Shown here piece after piece: positions 36,668 to 46,226 of a stretch of 64,000 bases of DNA. A program made the position numbers and the translations under genes. Each line of letters starts with the position of its first letter. Within the stretch, counting starts at the first letter, position 1. Source of the DNA: Nocardiopsis eucommiae (GTDB taxonomy: Bacteria; Actinomycetota; Actinomycetes; Streptosporangiales; Streptosporangiaceae); NCBI GenBank assembly GCA_018388625.1, contig CP074402.1:2728001-2792000 (forward strand), given 5' to 3'. Below the pieces are notes generated by a model, which ran no database searches, had not been told where the DNA came from, and saw only the letters and a list, made by a program, of their open reading frames with translations.

Positions 36668-37513
36668 TCAGGAGGAGCCGAGGGCGGCGGCCTCCTCGGC
36701 CTCCACGCTCCGGTTCCACTCCGGCTTGGAGGCCTGCCAGCCGTCCTCGTCCCGGCCCAGCCGCCAGTACCCGGAGACCGACAGGTGCTCCTTGGGCAGG
36801 CCGAGCTCGACGCGCAGCAGGCGGCGCAGGTCACGGACGAAGTTCGCCTCACCGTGCACGAAGGCCCGCACCTCCCCGGACGGGAACTCCAGGGAACGCA
36901 CCGCCGGGACCAGCAGGGACCCCGGGACTCCGCCGTGCCGGTGCAGCCAGGTCACTCGCACGTCCGGACGGTCGGTGAGGTGCTGCTCCTCGGCCGGGTC
37001 GTCGACCTCGACGAACACGTGTGCGGGGCGCCCTTCGGGGAGCGCCTCGACGCTCGCCGCGATGGCGGGCAGGGCGCTCTCGTCCCCGGCCAGCAGGTGC
37101 CAGTCGGCCCCGGCGTCCGGAGCGAAGCCGCCGCCGGGGCCGAGGAGGCGCAGGCGGTCGCCGGGCCGGGCGGCGGCGGCCCAGACCCCGGCCAGGCCGA
37201 CCTCACCGTGGTACACGAAGTCGATGGTCAGCTCACCCGCGTCCCAGGAGCGCACGGTGAAGGTCCGGGTGACCGGCCACTCCGAACGGGGGCGCTCGGC
37301 GCGGACCGCGTCGAGGTCGAAGTCCTCGGGGTCGTCGTGCGCAGGGGGTGGGAACAGCAGTTTCACGTAGCTGTCCGTCGAGCCGTCCGTGGCGAAGCCG
37401 GACAACCCCTCGCCGCCCAGGACCACCCGGACCATGTGCGGGGTCAGGCGCTCCACACGCTCGACCCGACCGGTGTGCACGGTCCTCCTCGGACGCTGCT
37501 GCCGCTCCGTCAC
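36668..37513 (-). CDS. Siderophore-interacting protein (FAD/NAD(P)H ferric reductase family)
   Basis: 281 residues. FAD-binding pattern RTFTVRSWD (R-x-Y/F-T/S), FVYHGEVGLAGVWAA and the C-terminal NAD(P)-type segment HLLAGDESALPAI are typical of ViuB/YqjH-like SIP proteins, which reduce ferric siderophores in the cytosol to free iron. GTG 37513 follows GGGGGAG. An iron-box dyad lies 18 bp upstream, so expression should rise under iron limitation. Confidence 0.9.
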   Translation of the reverse strand: MTERQQRPRRTVHTGRVERVERLTPHMVRVVLGGEGLSGFATDGSTDSYVKLLFPPPAHDDPEDFDLDAVRAERPRSEWPVTRTFTVRSWDAGELTIDFVYHGEVGLAGVWAAAARPGDRLRLLGPGGGFAPDAGADWHLLAGDESALPAIAASVEALPEGRPAHVFVEVDDPAEEQHLTDRPDVRVTWLHRHGGVPGSLLVPAVRSLEFPSGEVRAFVHGEANFVRDLRRLLRVELGLPKEHLSVSGYWRLGRDEDGWQASKPEWNRSVEAEEAAALGSS

Positions 37514-37530
37514 GACTCCCCCTTCATGAG

Positions 37531-37546
37531 GTTAGGTTTACCTAAC
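37531..37546. promoter_or_regulatory. IdeR/DmdR iron box
   Basis: GTTAGGT-TT-ACCTAAC, a perfect dyad matching the actinobacterial TTAGGTTAGSCTAACCTAA-type consensus core, upstream of the siderophore-interacting protein gene. Confidence 0.8.
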
Positions 37547-37586
37547 ACTAGGGGGCCGTGGTGGTGCCGGGCAAACCGGGGCGACC

Positions 37587-38648
37587 TCAGGAGGAGCCCT
37601 CCGTGAACACGCCGTGCAGGTCCACGTCGCGCTCGTCCGCTCCCGCGCGCAGGGCCGCCAGCCAGGCGGCCCCGCCCGACGTGCTCCCGGCCATGAGCAC
37701 CGGGGCACCCGTTCCCATGGTGAGTTTGTGGGTGAGCGCCTCCCGCACCGGAGCGGACCCGGTGAGGACACCACCCGAGAGGACCACCGGCAGGTGCTCC
37801 CCGGGCTGCCGCACCTGGTGCACTGACTGCGCCAGGTGGCCCGCGGCGGCGTTCACGATCACCACGGCCGCCGGGTCCTGCCCGAACGCGTCCGAGACCA
37901 GCGGAGCCAGCGCCGCGAGACGGATCGGCGGGGCCGACGTGAGGGTCCGTGCGAAGTTGCGGGCGTGCTCCTCGGGCCACCGCTCGGGGCCGGCGGGCCG
38001 CTGACCCGGGATGACCCGCTTGGCCACCATCCGGGCCAGAGGACTCAGGTCACCACCGCGGCTCAGCTGGCGCGCGGTCTCCCGGGCCGCCTGGTGCCCG
38101 ATCCAGAACGCCGAACCCTCGTCACCGATCAGCCAGCCCATGCCGTCCGCCGACCTGCCGCGCTCGCGGTCCTCGATCCGGGTGGCGATCGCCCCGGTCC
38201 CCGCGATGAGGATCGTGCCGTCGCGCTCGGACGTCCCCGAGGCGAAGGCCACCGTGTCGTCGCCGGAGAACTCCTCACCCGTGGGGCTCAGCCCGGCCTT
38301 GGCCAACGCCTTGTCGAGCCGGGCGCGCACGCTCGCGTCGCGCAGCCCGGAGTACCCGGCCAGGCCGACCACGGTGGCCGCCACGGCGTCGCGCGCACCG
38401 GGCCCCGCCCGGTCCAACGCGGCGCCGATCGCCTCGGTCAGCCGCTCCGCGGCCACCTCGGGGCCGTGAGTGTTGGGGTTGGCGCCGCCGGACCGGGCCT
38501 CACCCCGACGTTCACCGGACAGTGTGGTCACCAGGGCACGGGTGGTGGTGCCTCCCGCGTCCACCCCGACGACCAGCGTGGGGGAGGGGAGGGGATTCGT
38601 CGTGTCGTCACGACCAGAGCGTGCCCCACCCGGACCCGGCTTACTCAC
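37587..38648 (-). CDS. BadF/BadG-type ATPase, N-acetylglucosamine kinase-like
   Basis: 353 residues. Actin-like ASKHA fold: phosphate-1 loop VGVDAGGTTTRAL, phosphate-2 region GTILIAGTGAIA, the GWLIGDEGSAFWIG segment of GlcNAc kinases and adenosine loop LSGGVLTGS. GTG 38648 is chosen to give a plausible short N-terminus; the exact start is uncertain. Likely phosphorylates an amino sugar from cell-wall recycling. Divergent from an acetyltransferase. Confidence 0.82.
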   Translation of the reverse strand: MSKPGPGGARSGRDDTTNPLPSPTLVVGVDAGGTTTRALVTTLSGERRGEARSGGANPNTHGPEVAAERLTEAIGAALDRAGPGARDAVAATVVGLAGYSGLRDASVRARLDKALAKAGLSPTGEEFSGDDTVAFASGTSERDGTILIAGTGAIATRIEDRERGRSADGMGWLIGDEGSAFWIGHQAARETARQLSRGGDLSPLARMVAKRVIPGQRPAGPERWPEEHARNFARTLTSAPPIRLAALAPLVSDAFGQDPAAVVIVNAAAGHLAQSVHQVRQPGEHLPVVLSGGVLTGSAPVREALTHKLTMGTGAPVLMAGSTSGGAAWLAALRAGADERDVDLHGVFTEGSS

Positions 38649-38727
38649 CCGGCCCGCCCGAAGGGAGGCCCAGGCCACGTCCAAAACCAGTGGCCGCCGC
38701 TTCGTCGTCACTGGTAAGTCTGACCGT

Positions 38728-40011
38728 ATGACCGACACCAAGAACGCGGACTTCGACCCGCCGAAGCAGGGCTGGACCGTGCGCCACACCGACGCGGAGG
38801 AGTTCGCCCAGGCCGCCAGGGTCTTCGGCCAGAGCCTCCTGTTCCCCGAGGACGTCGACGGCCTGTTGGCGCGGATGAGACCGCTGCACGACGAGGTCGG
38901 CTACGAGCGGGCCCTGATCGCCGTGGACGAGGCCGAGGGCGAGGTCATCGGCACCGCCAACCACTTCCCCTTCGACATGACGATGCCCTCCGGCCGTGTC
39001 CCCGTGGCCGGGGTGACCGGCGTCGGAGTGTGGCCCACCCACCGTCGCAGGGGAGTGCTCAGCTCCCTCATGCGCCGCCAGCTCGCGGACGTCCACGCCG
39101 CGGGCGTGCGCTACGCCGCCCTGTGGGCCTCCGAGGGCTCCATCTACGAGCGGTTCGGCTACGGGAACGCCTGTACGGAACTGGACACGACCCTCAACCG
39201 GCCCTACGGCGCCCTGCGCGCCGACGCACCCCGCGACCCGGGCCTGCGCGTGGTCCTGCGCGAACCGGAACGGGTCCGGACCGACCTCGAAACCGTGCAC
39301 GAGGCCGTCTGCGCGGTGCAGGTCGGCCAGTTCCGCCGCACGAAGCCCTGGTGGGACCGGGCGCTGTTCGACGGACCCTCCCGCCGCGGCGACAAGGGCC
39401 CGCTGGTGGCGGCCGTCGTGGGCAACGCGGACGGTCCCCTCGGCTACGCCCTGTACCGGGTCAAGGCCCAATGGGAGGACGACGGCGCCCAGGGCGAGGC
39501 GCACGTCCAGGAGATCACCGCCACCACCCCCGCCGCCTGGGCCGCCCTGTTCGACCACCTGTTCAGCCGGGACCTGGTCGCGAAGGTGTTCTTCCCGTTC
39601 CTGCCCGCCGACTGCCCGCTCCACCACCTCCTCCCGGACCGGGGCCGGGCGGTGGCCAGGCACTTCCCGTCCCTGTGGGTGCGCCTGGTGGACCTGGCCG
39701 GGGCCCTCTCCGAGCGCCCCTACGCCGCGCCCTTCGCGGGGGTCGTGGCCGTCACCGACCGCCACGCGCCGTGGAACGCCGGACGGTGGCGGATCAAGGC
39801 CGACACGGACGGCGCCCGGGTGGAGCTCACCGATGACGCGCCCGACCTGTCCCTGGACGTGTCCCACCTCGGTGCCGCGTACCTGGGCCAGACCACAGTC
39901 ACCGGATTCCAGCGCGCGGGGCTGATCACCGAGCACACCCCGGGCACCGTGGCCCGCCTGGACAGGGCCCTGCACCGGATCGACGCCCCCTTCTGCGGGG
40001 TCATCTTCTAG
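38728..40011 (+). CDS. Eis-like GNAT family N-acetyltransferase
   Basis: 427 residues. Eis architecture: N-terminal GNAT domain with acetyl-CoA loop VGVWPTHRRRGVLSSLM, YAALWASEGSIYERFGYG substrate part, a second degenerate GNAT domain and a sterol-carrier-like C-terminal domain ending in a free carboxylate (CGVIF). Eis proteins acetylate amines such as aminoglycosides or polyamines; no specific substrate can be read. ATG 38728. Followed directly by a strong hairpin. Confidence 0.88.
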   Translation: MTDTKNADFDPPKQGWTVRHTDAEEFAQAARVFGQSLLFPEDVDGLLARMRPLHDEVGYERALIAVDEAEGEVIGTANHFPFDMTMPSGRVPVAGVTGVGVWPTHRRRGVLSSLMRRQLADVHAAGVRYAALWASEGSIYERFGYGNACTELDTTLNRPYGALRADAPRDPGLRVVLREPERVRTDLETVHEAVCAVQVGQFRRTKPWWDRALFDGPSRRGDKGPLVAAVVGNADGPLGYALYRVKAQWEDDGAQGEAHVQEITATTPAAWAALFDHLFSRDLVAKVFFPFLPADCPLHHLLPDRGRAVARHFPSLWVRLVDLAGALSERPYAAPFAGVVAVTDRHAPWNAGRWRIKADTDGARVELTDDAPDLSLDVSHLGAAYLGQTTVTGFQRAGLITEHTPGTVARLDRALHRIDAPFCGVIF

Positions 40012-40014
40012 ACC

Positions 40015-40043
40015 CGGGCGGGTGCCCCGCGGGCACCCGCCCG
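40015..40043 (+). terminator. Strong GC hairpin terminator after the acetyltransferase
   Basis: Perfect 13-bp stem (40015-40027 with 40031-40043) and 3-nt loop, starting four bases after the stop codon. Confidence 0.75.
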
Positions 40044-40097
40044 CCGGAGGTCCTGGGAAGCTGGCGGGAGAGTTCCCCCTACCCCCGGAGGTCTTCC

Positions 40098-40847
40098 ATG
40101 ATGGGCTCTTCGCACGCCGCGACCGGTGTGCTCGCCGGAGCGGCGGTCGGCGCGCTCGCCGGTACCGAAGTCACCGACGTCCTCGTGTGCGCCGCTGTCG
40201 GCGCGGGCGCCGCGCTCCTCCCCGACCTGGACGAGCCGGGGTCGTCCGTCGGCCGGTCCCTGGGACTGCTGTCGGAGAGGACGTCGGTGGGCCTGCGGGC
40301 CCTCTCCCGGCGCGTGTACACCGCTACGGGCACCCGTCGCGAGCTGGAGGCGGGCAAGGACGGCGGACACCGCCACCTCACCCACACGGTTCCCGCGGTG
40401 CTCGTGTTCGGTCTGCTCGGATTCCTGGTCGCCGCCGTCGCGCCCCTCGGGACCGCCGTGGTGGTGTTCGCGATGGCGGCCCTGGGAACGGGCACGGTCG
40501 CCCGGTCGCTGAAGGGGCGCAAGCGCGGGCGCGGGATCACGGTGGCGCTCCTCGCCCTGGTGTGCGCGACGACGGCGGTGTACGCCCCGGGCGGAGCTCC
40601 GTGGCTGATCGGGGTGACGGTGGCCGTGGGGGCTCTGACGCACGTCCTGGGGGACTGGCTGACCCGGTCGGGGGTGCCGCTGGCGTGGCCCTTCAGGGTC
40701 AACGGGAAGCGGTGGTGGATGTTCCGGTCGCCGCTGGCGTTCCACACGGGCAGGTCCCCGGTGGAGGTCGGGATCAGATGGGCGTCGCTCCTCGCGGCGC
40801 CGCTGATGCTGCTGGTGGCCGTGCCCGTCGCCCCCGCGGGATCCTGA
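40098..40847 (+). CDS. YdjM/DUF457-like membrane-bound metal-dependent hydrolase
   Basis: 249 residues with about six helices. Metal-ligand motifs of the family are SSHAATG, LLPDLDEPGS, GHRHLTHT and THVLGDWLT near the end. E. coli YdjM is LexA-controlled; no SOS box is seen here. Start at MMGSSHAATG (ATG 40098), with GGAGGTC just upstream. Probably a phospholipid or metal-linked membrane hydrolase; exact reaction unknown. Confidence 0.85.
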   Translation: MMGSSHAATGVLAGAAVGALAGTEVTDVLVCAAVGAGAALLPDLDEPGSSVGRSLGLLSERTSVGLRALSRRVYTATGTRRELEAGKDGGHRHLTHTVPAVLVFGLLGFLVAAVAPLGTAVVVFAMAALGTGTVARSLKGRKRGRGITVALLALVCATTAVYAPGGAPWLIGVTVAVGALTHVLGDWLTRSGVPLAWPFRVNGKRWWMFRSPLAFHTGRSPVEVGIRWASLLAAPLMLLVAVPVAPAGS

Positions 40848-40937
40848 ACCCGGAATCCGGTCGTGGGCCAGGCGCCGAGGCAACCCCGGGTCCCTGTGGC
40901 CGCGTCGTAGGGTGCAGACCTACGAACGGAGAACTCC

Positions 40938-41240
40938 ATGTCTCGTGTGCTGCTGGCCGCCGGCGTGGTCGTCCTGCTGGCCGCGTGTACACCCGAGCAC
41001 GAGTACGACCAGGCCGCTCACGCGGCCGCCCTCGACGAGATCGGGGCGACCGTGACCGGGGACATGGACGTGGTCACCGAGGCGTTCGCCCCGGCGTGCG
41101 CCGCCGATGACGCGACCACCTGGGCCACGGGGTTCCTGCGCGAGGGTGGTGACGCCGCCGCGCTGGTGGTGTCGGTGGAGCACATGTGTCCCGACCGGGC
41201 GGAGGAGTACACCGAAGCCGTCGACACACTGGTGCGGTAG
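40938..41240 (+). CDS. Small secreted lipoprotein, hypothetical
   Basis: 100 residues. Signal VLLAAGVVVLLAACTPEHE with a clear lipobox (LAAC). The mature part is acidic and has three further Cys (CAADD, AFAPAC and HMCPD), which could form a disulfide. No family recognised. Confidence 0.65.
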   Translation: MSRVLLAAGVVVLLAACTPEHEYDQAAHAAALDEIGATVTGDMDVVTEAFAPACAADDATTWATGFLREGGDAAALVVSVEHMCPDRAEEYTEAVDTLVR

Positions 41241-41329
41241 GAGATGTGCGGCGACCCTGTCGCGCCCGGCGCGGCGGGGACCCGGGGTGAAGGGCGAGCC
41301 GGACGCGAGTGGGAGAGCACTGTGGCCGC

Positions 41330-42202
41330 TCAGCGGGCTCCCGCAGGGCCACGGAGCTGCTCGGTCAGCCGTTCGAGTTCGGCCACCGTGGCGGTCGAGG
41401 AGTCGCTGAGTCCGCTGTGCACGGCCGTCGGGCTCCTCAGGAAGCGCTGGAACACGGGCACGAGGAGCGCGTCCGGCAGGGCCCTCAACGCCGTGAAGGC
41501 GCGAGGTACCGTCGGTGTCTCCAGCGAGGCGAGGTTCCGCCGCATGGCGTGCACCATCGCGCGGACCGCCTCCGGGTCGTCGGCCAGCGCCTCCGGGCCG
41601 CCCGCCGCGTAGGCCGCCCGCTCCAGGGGAACCGAGGACGCGGCGTGCGTCCTGAGCCAGGCGTCCATCCGGGGCTCGGCCCTGGCGTTGATCCCGGCGG
41701 CGCGGAATGTCTTAACTACCCGTTCCAGCCTCGGCGTGGTGCGGCCGTCGGGCTCGCCGACCGGTATCGGGACCCGGCGGGTGAGGATCGTGCCCCTGCG
41801 GTGGCGGACCACGTCGCCGTCCATCGTGCCGCCGGTCGTCGGGAAGCCCAGCAGCAAGCGCTCGCGGCCGATCCCCGCGCTCAGCGCCTCCGGTCCGCCC
41901 GCCCAGTTGAGCAGGGAGAGCACGTCCCCCGGGACGTCGGCGAGCGATTCCATCACCCCGTCCACCTGGTGGGCGCGGACGAAGACGGTGATCAGGTCGT
42001 ACGCGCCCTCCGGGTGCTCGACCACCGGTACCGGCACCTGTTCGATCATTGAGGCGTCCTCCTCGGCGAGCCGCACGCCGTGTCGTCGCAGGGCTGTCAG
42101 GCGTTCGCCCCGGGCGAGGAGCGCGACGTCGTGGCCAGCCTGGTGCATACGGACGGCGAACTGGCTGCCGCACACCCCGGCGCCGTACACGAGCAGCTTC
42201 AT
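41330..42202 (-). CDS. Ketopantoate reductase-like (ApbA/PanE) NAD(P)-dependent oxidoreductase
   Basis: 290 residues. N-terminal NADP motif VYGAGVCGSQFA, a helical C-terminal domain with the conserved RTHAAS segment in place of the canonical ketopantoate Lys/Glu pair. PanE paralogues next to TetR regulators usually act on other 2-oxo or hydroxy acids. Divergent from a TetR gene; the shared region has a perfect operator dyad. True pantothenate role is therefore doubtful. Confidence 0.82.
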   Translation of the reverse strand: MKLLVYGAGVCGSQFAVRMHQAGHDVALLARGERLTALRRHGVRLAEEDASMIEQVPVPVVEHPEGAYDLITVFVRAHQVDGVMESLADVPGDVLSLLNWAGGPEALSAGIGRERLLLGFPTTGGTMDGDVVRHRRGTILTRRVPIPVGEPDGRTTPRLERVVKTFRAAGINARAEPRMDAWLRTHAASSVPLERAAYAAGGPEALADDPEAVRAMVHAMRRNLASLETPTVPRAFTALRALPDALLVPVFQRFLRSPTAVHSGLSDSSTATVAELERLTEQLRGPAGAR

Positions 42203-42225
42203 GGGAGTCCTCTTTCCTCACGCGC

Positions 42226-42255
42226 TTGATTCAATCAAACGTTCGTTTGATTCAA
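42226..42255. promoter_or_regulatory. TetR operator between panE-like and tetR
   Basis: Perfect 9-bp dyad AATCAAACG-TT-CGTTTGATT (42233-42252), flanked by two copies of TTGATTCAA (42226-42234 and 42247-42255). It would overlap both divergent promoters. Confidence 0.7.
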
Positions 42256-42275
42256 ACATATGTATAGTCGCTCGT

Positions 42276-42901
42276 GTGGCAACCCCGGACACTCGTACCC
42301 AGATCCTCGACGCGGCCGAGCACCTCTTCGCCGAGCACGGCTACCGCGGCACCTCGGTTCGCGCGATCACCACACGCGCGGGAGCCAACCTGGCCGCCGT
42401 CGGCTACCACTTCGGCTCGAAGGCGGAGCTGATGGCGGCGGTCGCCCGCCGCGTGATCGAGCCCATCAACGCCGCCCAGTGCGCCGGGCTCGACCGACTG
42501 CTCGCCCGGACCCCCGACCCACCGGTCACCGATCTCGTGGAGGCGTTCGCGGGGCCGATGATGGACGGGATGCGGGCCGGTGACGCGGGCGCCCGGACCT
42601 CCCGGCTGATCGTGACGATCCTCAGCGATCCCGCCGAGGAGGTGCGCGGCTGGACCGGCTCGGCCGAGGGCTCGGTCCGCGAGCGTTACCTCGCCGCCTT
42701 CGCGCGCGCACTGCCCGGCCTCTCCCCGAGGAACTGCGGTTCCGGTTGCGGGGGATCCTCGCGGTGACGGCCGTCGACGGCCTGGAGGTCCACCAGCAGG
42801 CCACGCCCGGCTGCGGCTCCCCGGGGCCGGGCGAGGCGGCCCGGCGCTGGGCGATCAGCTTCCTCGCGGCGGCGATGAGCGCTCCTCCGACCCGGACCTG
42901 A
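42276..42901 (+). CDS. TetR family regulator, one apparent frameshift
   Basis: About 208 residues. HTH DAAEHLFAEHGYRGTSVRAITTRAGANLAAVGYHFGSKAEL, then a C-terminal domain of the TetR_C_7-like type. GTG 42276. The frame breaks at CCCC 42724-42727; one extra base gives LSPEELRFRLRGILAVTAVDG and a natural end. Divergent from the PanE-like reductase, with the operator between; it most likely represses that gene and itself. Confidence 0.8.
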
Positions 42902-43110
42902 CGACGACCCGGGACGGACGCTGGCGGTGTGCCCGGGTGGCGAGGCGGTGACCCCGCTCCTCGGCGGCGTTCCCGTTCGCGTTCCGGGGTTCGCTTCTCT
43001 GGCCAGGGGTCATGAGGGGGCCATGCGTGGGAAGGCGAGTCGGGCTCCACCGGGCGGAGCCTTCATGGCACGATCGGGAGAGACTCCGTAGCCGAACACC
43101 GGGGAGAGCG

Positions 43111-43565
43111 ATGACCGCCAGTGGCGTACTCCAGGGCGAGTACGAGCCGAGTTCGTCCAAGTTCGTCCGAGACCAGGTGGAGCTGTACGAGCGCACCGGG
43201 GGTCGGGAGGGCAACACGCTCATGGACACCGGCATGCCGGTGATCATCCTGACCACGCGCGGGCGCAGCAGCGGCAAGGTCCGCAAGTCCGCCCTCATGC
43301 GGGTGGAGCACGACGGCGCCTACGCGGTGATCGGCTCCCAGGGAGGCGCGCCCGATGACCCCGCGTGGGTGGGCAACCTGCGCGAAGCCCCCGACGAGGT
43401 CGCGCTCCAGGACGGCCCCACCCCTTCGCCGCCCGCGCCCGGGAGGTACGGGGCGAGGAGCGGCAGCTGTGGTGGGACCGGGCCGTGGAGGCCTACCCGC
43501 CCTACGCGGACTACCAGGAGAAGACGGACCGGGTCATCCCCGTGTTCGTGGTGGAACGCGCCTGA
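43111..43565 (+). CDS. F420-dependent (Ddn-like) deazaflavin oxidoreductase family protein, one apparent frameshift
   Basis: About 152 residues. The pattern [36 protein letters not shown] matches the nitroreductase/Ddn split-beta-barrel family that binds F420 in actinomycetes. The frame breaks at CCCC 43421-43424; one extra base gives [35 protein letters not shown], the family C-terminus. Substrate (quinone or nitro compound) unknown. Confidence 0.8.
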
Positions 43566-43572
43566 GCGCGCC

Positions 43573-43599
43573 GGCCGGTCCTCCGCGAGAGGACCGGCC
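43573..43599. terminator. Bidirectional terminator
   Basis: Perfect 11-bp stem (43573-43583 with 43589-43599), 5-nt loop, between the convergent Ddn-like and aminotransferase genes. Confidence 0.75.
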
Positions 43600-43620
43600 C
43601 GTCCCCTCGCCGAGCGCGCC

Positions 43621-44658
43621 CTAGGTCAGTGCCCCGACCAGACGGTCCACGTCCTCCTCGGTGTTGTACAGGTGGAATCCCACTCTCAGCCGACCGTCGC
43701 GGAGGGCGGCGAGGATCCCGGCCTCCTGGAGGCGTTCGGCGGTCCCGTCCGGAACGGCGAGGGACACGATCGCCGAGCCCGTGGCCTCCACACCCATCGC
43801 GTTCCGGAACCGGTCGGCCAGGGCGACGTCGTGCGCGTGGACCGTCTCCAGTCCGACCTCCCCGAGCAGTTCGAGACCGGGGGCCAGCCCGATCCACGCG
43901 GGCCACACCGGGGCCATGTCCAGGCGGCGCGCTCCCTCGGCCAGGCGGAGCGGTCCCCCGTAGAGCGAGTTCCACGGATCGGCACCCGCGTACCAGCCGG
44001 GCGCGAGCGGGGAGAGCTCGGCCAGGGCCTCGTCGGTCCCGGTCAGGAAGGCCGCGCCGCGCGGACCCAGCAGCCACTTGTAGGTGCTGCACACGACGTA
44101 GTCCGCCACCGGGGTCGCCAGCCATCCCGCCGACTGGCTGGTGTCGAGCAGCAGTCGGGCGCCGTGGTCGGCGCACGCGGCGCTCAGGTCCCGGAGCGGG
44201 GCGATCCGCCCCGTCGCGGACTGCACGGCGGCGACCGCCACCAGCGCGGTCCCCGGGCCGACCTCGTCGGGCAGACGGTCCAGGGGCACCTCACGGACCC
44301 GGAGGCCGTGGGCCATGAGGGGAAGACGACCGAGGTGAACTCTCCCTCGGCGAGCAGGACCTCCGCGCCGGGTGGCAGGCTCGCCGCGACCGTCCCGACG
44401 AACTGTGACGTGTGCGTGCCCACCGCGACCCGGTCGGCGTCGACACCGGTGAGCCGTGCGTAGCTGGCGCGGGCGGCGTCCACGACGCCGTCGACGGAAC
44501 CGGGGAGAACCGCCCGGCGGACAGCTCCCGGAGGTTCCGTTCCAGGTCCAGCCGGGCCCGGTGGGACAACAGGCCGTGGGTGGCGGTGTTGAGGTAGGTG
44601 CCCTCGGGGAGAAGTGGCTCTGGGCCTGCGTGAGGCGGGTGCGTGCGGTCTGGTCCAT
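43621..44658 (-). CDS. Class V aminotransferase / cysteine desulfurase-like PLP enzyme, three apparent frameshifts
   Basis: About 346 residues. PLP-enzyme features: GTHTSQF near the cofactor phosphate, DTSQSAGWLATPVADYVVCSTYKWLLGPRG holding the Schiff-base Lys, and GDG-like C-terminal domain (RVGFHLYNTEEDVDRL). Frames break at GGGG 44606-44609, 44502-44505 and 44319-44322; one base added to each makes one continuous protein from ATG 44658. The active-loop Cys of cysteine desulfurases is not evident, so it may be an isopenicillin N epimerase-like or kynureninase-like enzyme. Confidence 0.75.
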   Translation of the reverse strand: MDQTARTRLTQAQSHFSPRAPTSTPPPTACCPTGPGWTWNGTSGSCPPGGSPRFRRRRRGRRPRQLRTAHRCRRRPGRGGHAHVTVRRDGRGEPATRRGGPARRGRVHLGRLPLMAHGLRVREVPLDRLPDEVGPGTALVAVAAVQSATGRIAPLRDLSAACADHGARLLLDTSQSAGWLATPVADYVVCSTYKWLLGPRGAAFLTGTDEALAELSPLAPGWYAGADPWNSLYGGPLRLAEGARRLDMAPVWPAWIGLAPGLELLGEVGLETVHAHDVALADRFRNAMGVEATGSAIVSLAVPDGTAERLQEAGILAALRDGRLRVGFHLYNTEEDVDRLVGALT

Positions 44659-44689
44659 GTCCGCATGCTCACAGGAGCCCCGGGCCGCT

Positions 44690-45526
44690 TCAAGGGCCAT
44701 TTCGCCGGGATTGGACTCTTTCGGTCCGTAGGCGATCGAGCCACGCGGTGCCCACCCGGCGCCCGTCGGGGAACCGGTCGTCCCGGTCCCAGCGCCAGGT
44801 CGTGATCATCGCCAGCACGAGGAGGCGGCACAGGCGCAGGAGGTCCGGGTCTGCGTCCGGGTAGTGGGCGGCGACCTCGTCGGGGGCGTGCGCGAGGTCG
44901 AACTCCACCGGCCCCCGGCAGCAGGTCTCCAGGTCCACGAAGAGCGGCCCCCGCTCAGTGGCGAGCAGGTTGCCGGGGTGCGGCTCTCCGTGCAGGAGCT
45001 GGTCCGGTGCACGGCGACCGGTGATGGCCTGTTCGAGCTCGTCCAGCGTGTCCGTGAGCAGCGTCCGGTCCGGGGCGGCCAGTTCCGGCGTGCGGTCGGG
45101 GTCGGCCACGAGCCGTCGGGCCTGGTCGACGCGGTCCGTGAAGTGGGGCGTGGGGAGGTCGAGGGCGCGCATACCGAGGTGCAGTCGGGCGAGCGCGTCG
45201 GCGTATTCGGGTGCCGGGACCTCCGGAGGTCCCGCGTGGTGGGTCCACAGCGTGACCTCGAAGCCGTCGCGTTCGTGGACGTCCGGTGCCACGCGGGGGT
45301 CGAGCGCGGCCACGGGGCTCCCGGTGGCGGCGAGCCGGAGGGCGAGTCCGACCTCGAACCGTGCCGCGCCGTGCCCCACGGGGGCCACCCGGGCCAGGAC
45401 GTCGCAGGGCGACAGGCGCAGGGTGAGCCTGTTCGAGCGGTGGAGGACGACCGCGTCGTCGGTTCTCAGGCCGAGGGACGTCGCGACGGCGGTGGCCGAG
45501 GCCACCGCGCGTTCCCAGTCGCGCAT
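44690..45526 (-). CDS. Aminoglycoside phosphotransferase (APH) family kinase
   Basis: 278 residues. Brenner-like catalytic loop LLHGEPHPGNLL (HGExxxxN, Glu in place of the catalytic Asp) and metal motif VDLETCCRG in place of DFD. N-lobe is short. Such variants include homoserine/choline-kinase-like and antibiotic kinases; Asp to Glu change makes activity uncertain. Upstream of it on the same strand is the MarR gene. Confidence 0.8.
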   Translation of the reverse strand: MRDWERAVASATAVATSLGLRTDDAVVLHRSNRLTLRLSPCDVLARVAPVGHGAARFEVGLALRLAATGSPVAALDPRVAPDVHERDGFEVTLWTHHAGPPEVPAPEYADALARLHLGMRALDLPTPHFTDRVDQARRLVADPDRTPELAAPDRTLLTDTLDELEQAITGRRAPDQLLHGEPHPGNLLATERGPLFVDLETCCRGPVEFDLAHAPDEVAAHYPDADPDLLRLCRLLVLAMITTWRWDRDDRFPDGRRVGTAWLDRLRTERVQSRRNGP

Positions 45527-45539
45527 CGGGACCCCTCCC

Positions 45540-46078
45540 TCAGTTGCGGAACTTGGCCTGGGCGTCGGTGGACCCGGCCATCAGTTTGTTGAGCAGCCGG
45601 ACCAGCTCGCGGCGCTCCTCGGGTTCGAGCGCCTCGGCCCAGGCGCTCTCCCTGCGGTTGTGGGCGCGGAAGACACCCAGGATCGCCCCGTACCCCTCGT
45701 CGGTGAGGCTGAGCTGGAGGGCGCGGCGGTCGTGCGTGGCGCGTTCGCGGCTCAGGAGTCCGTCGCGTTCGAGGGTGTTGAGCAGGGCGGACAGCGCGGC
45801 GCGGCTCATGCCGGAGATCTCGGCGGTGGTCTTGGCCTCCATGGGCCCCGCCAGCCACAGGGCGAAGAGCACGCGGAACCCCGGCCAGGTCCACCCCCGG
45901 GGGCGGTGGACGGAGGACTCCAGGTCGTAGACGACCATGCTCGTCGCCCGGTTGAGGGTCAGCACCATGCGCATGGCCTCGGCGTTGACCGAGGGCAGCT
46001 CGCGTTCGGCCTTGTGCACCGCGTAGTCCACGAACGACCAGAAGGTGAGCTCGTCAGGGGTGCCGTGTCGTGAGTCAC
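45540..46078 (-). CDS. MarR family regulator, one apparent frameshift
   Basis: About 179 residues. wHTH PMEAKTTAEISGMSRAALSALLNTLERDGLLSRERATHDRRALQLSLTDEG is canonical. The open frame alone would begin at GTG 46031, but one more base in GGGG 46057-46060 extends it to GTG 46078 and gives DELTFWSFVDYAVHKAERELP, a better N-terminus. Divergent from the homogentisate operon with a dyad in between, so it probably represses that operon and responds to an aromatic acid. Confidence 0.82.
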
Positions 46079-46226
46079 GCCGACCAGCCTAGTACCGGGC
46101 GGGTTCGGTCCCGTCGTCCGTGACAGCGGGAGCACGGTGGGTAGCCTGGGGGAGTGATCTGCATCACCAGCGCGGTGGTCGTGGGCCTCTTGGTCCTGTG
46201 GCGTGGAGCACGTTATGGTCTGTTTC

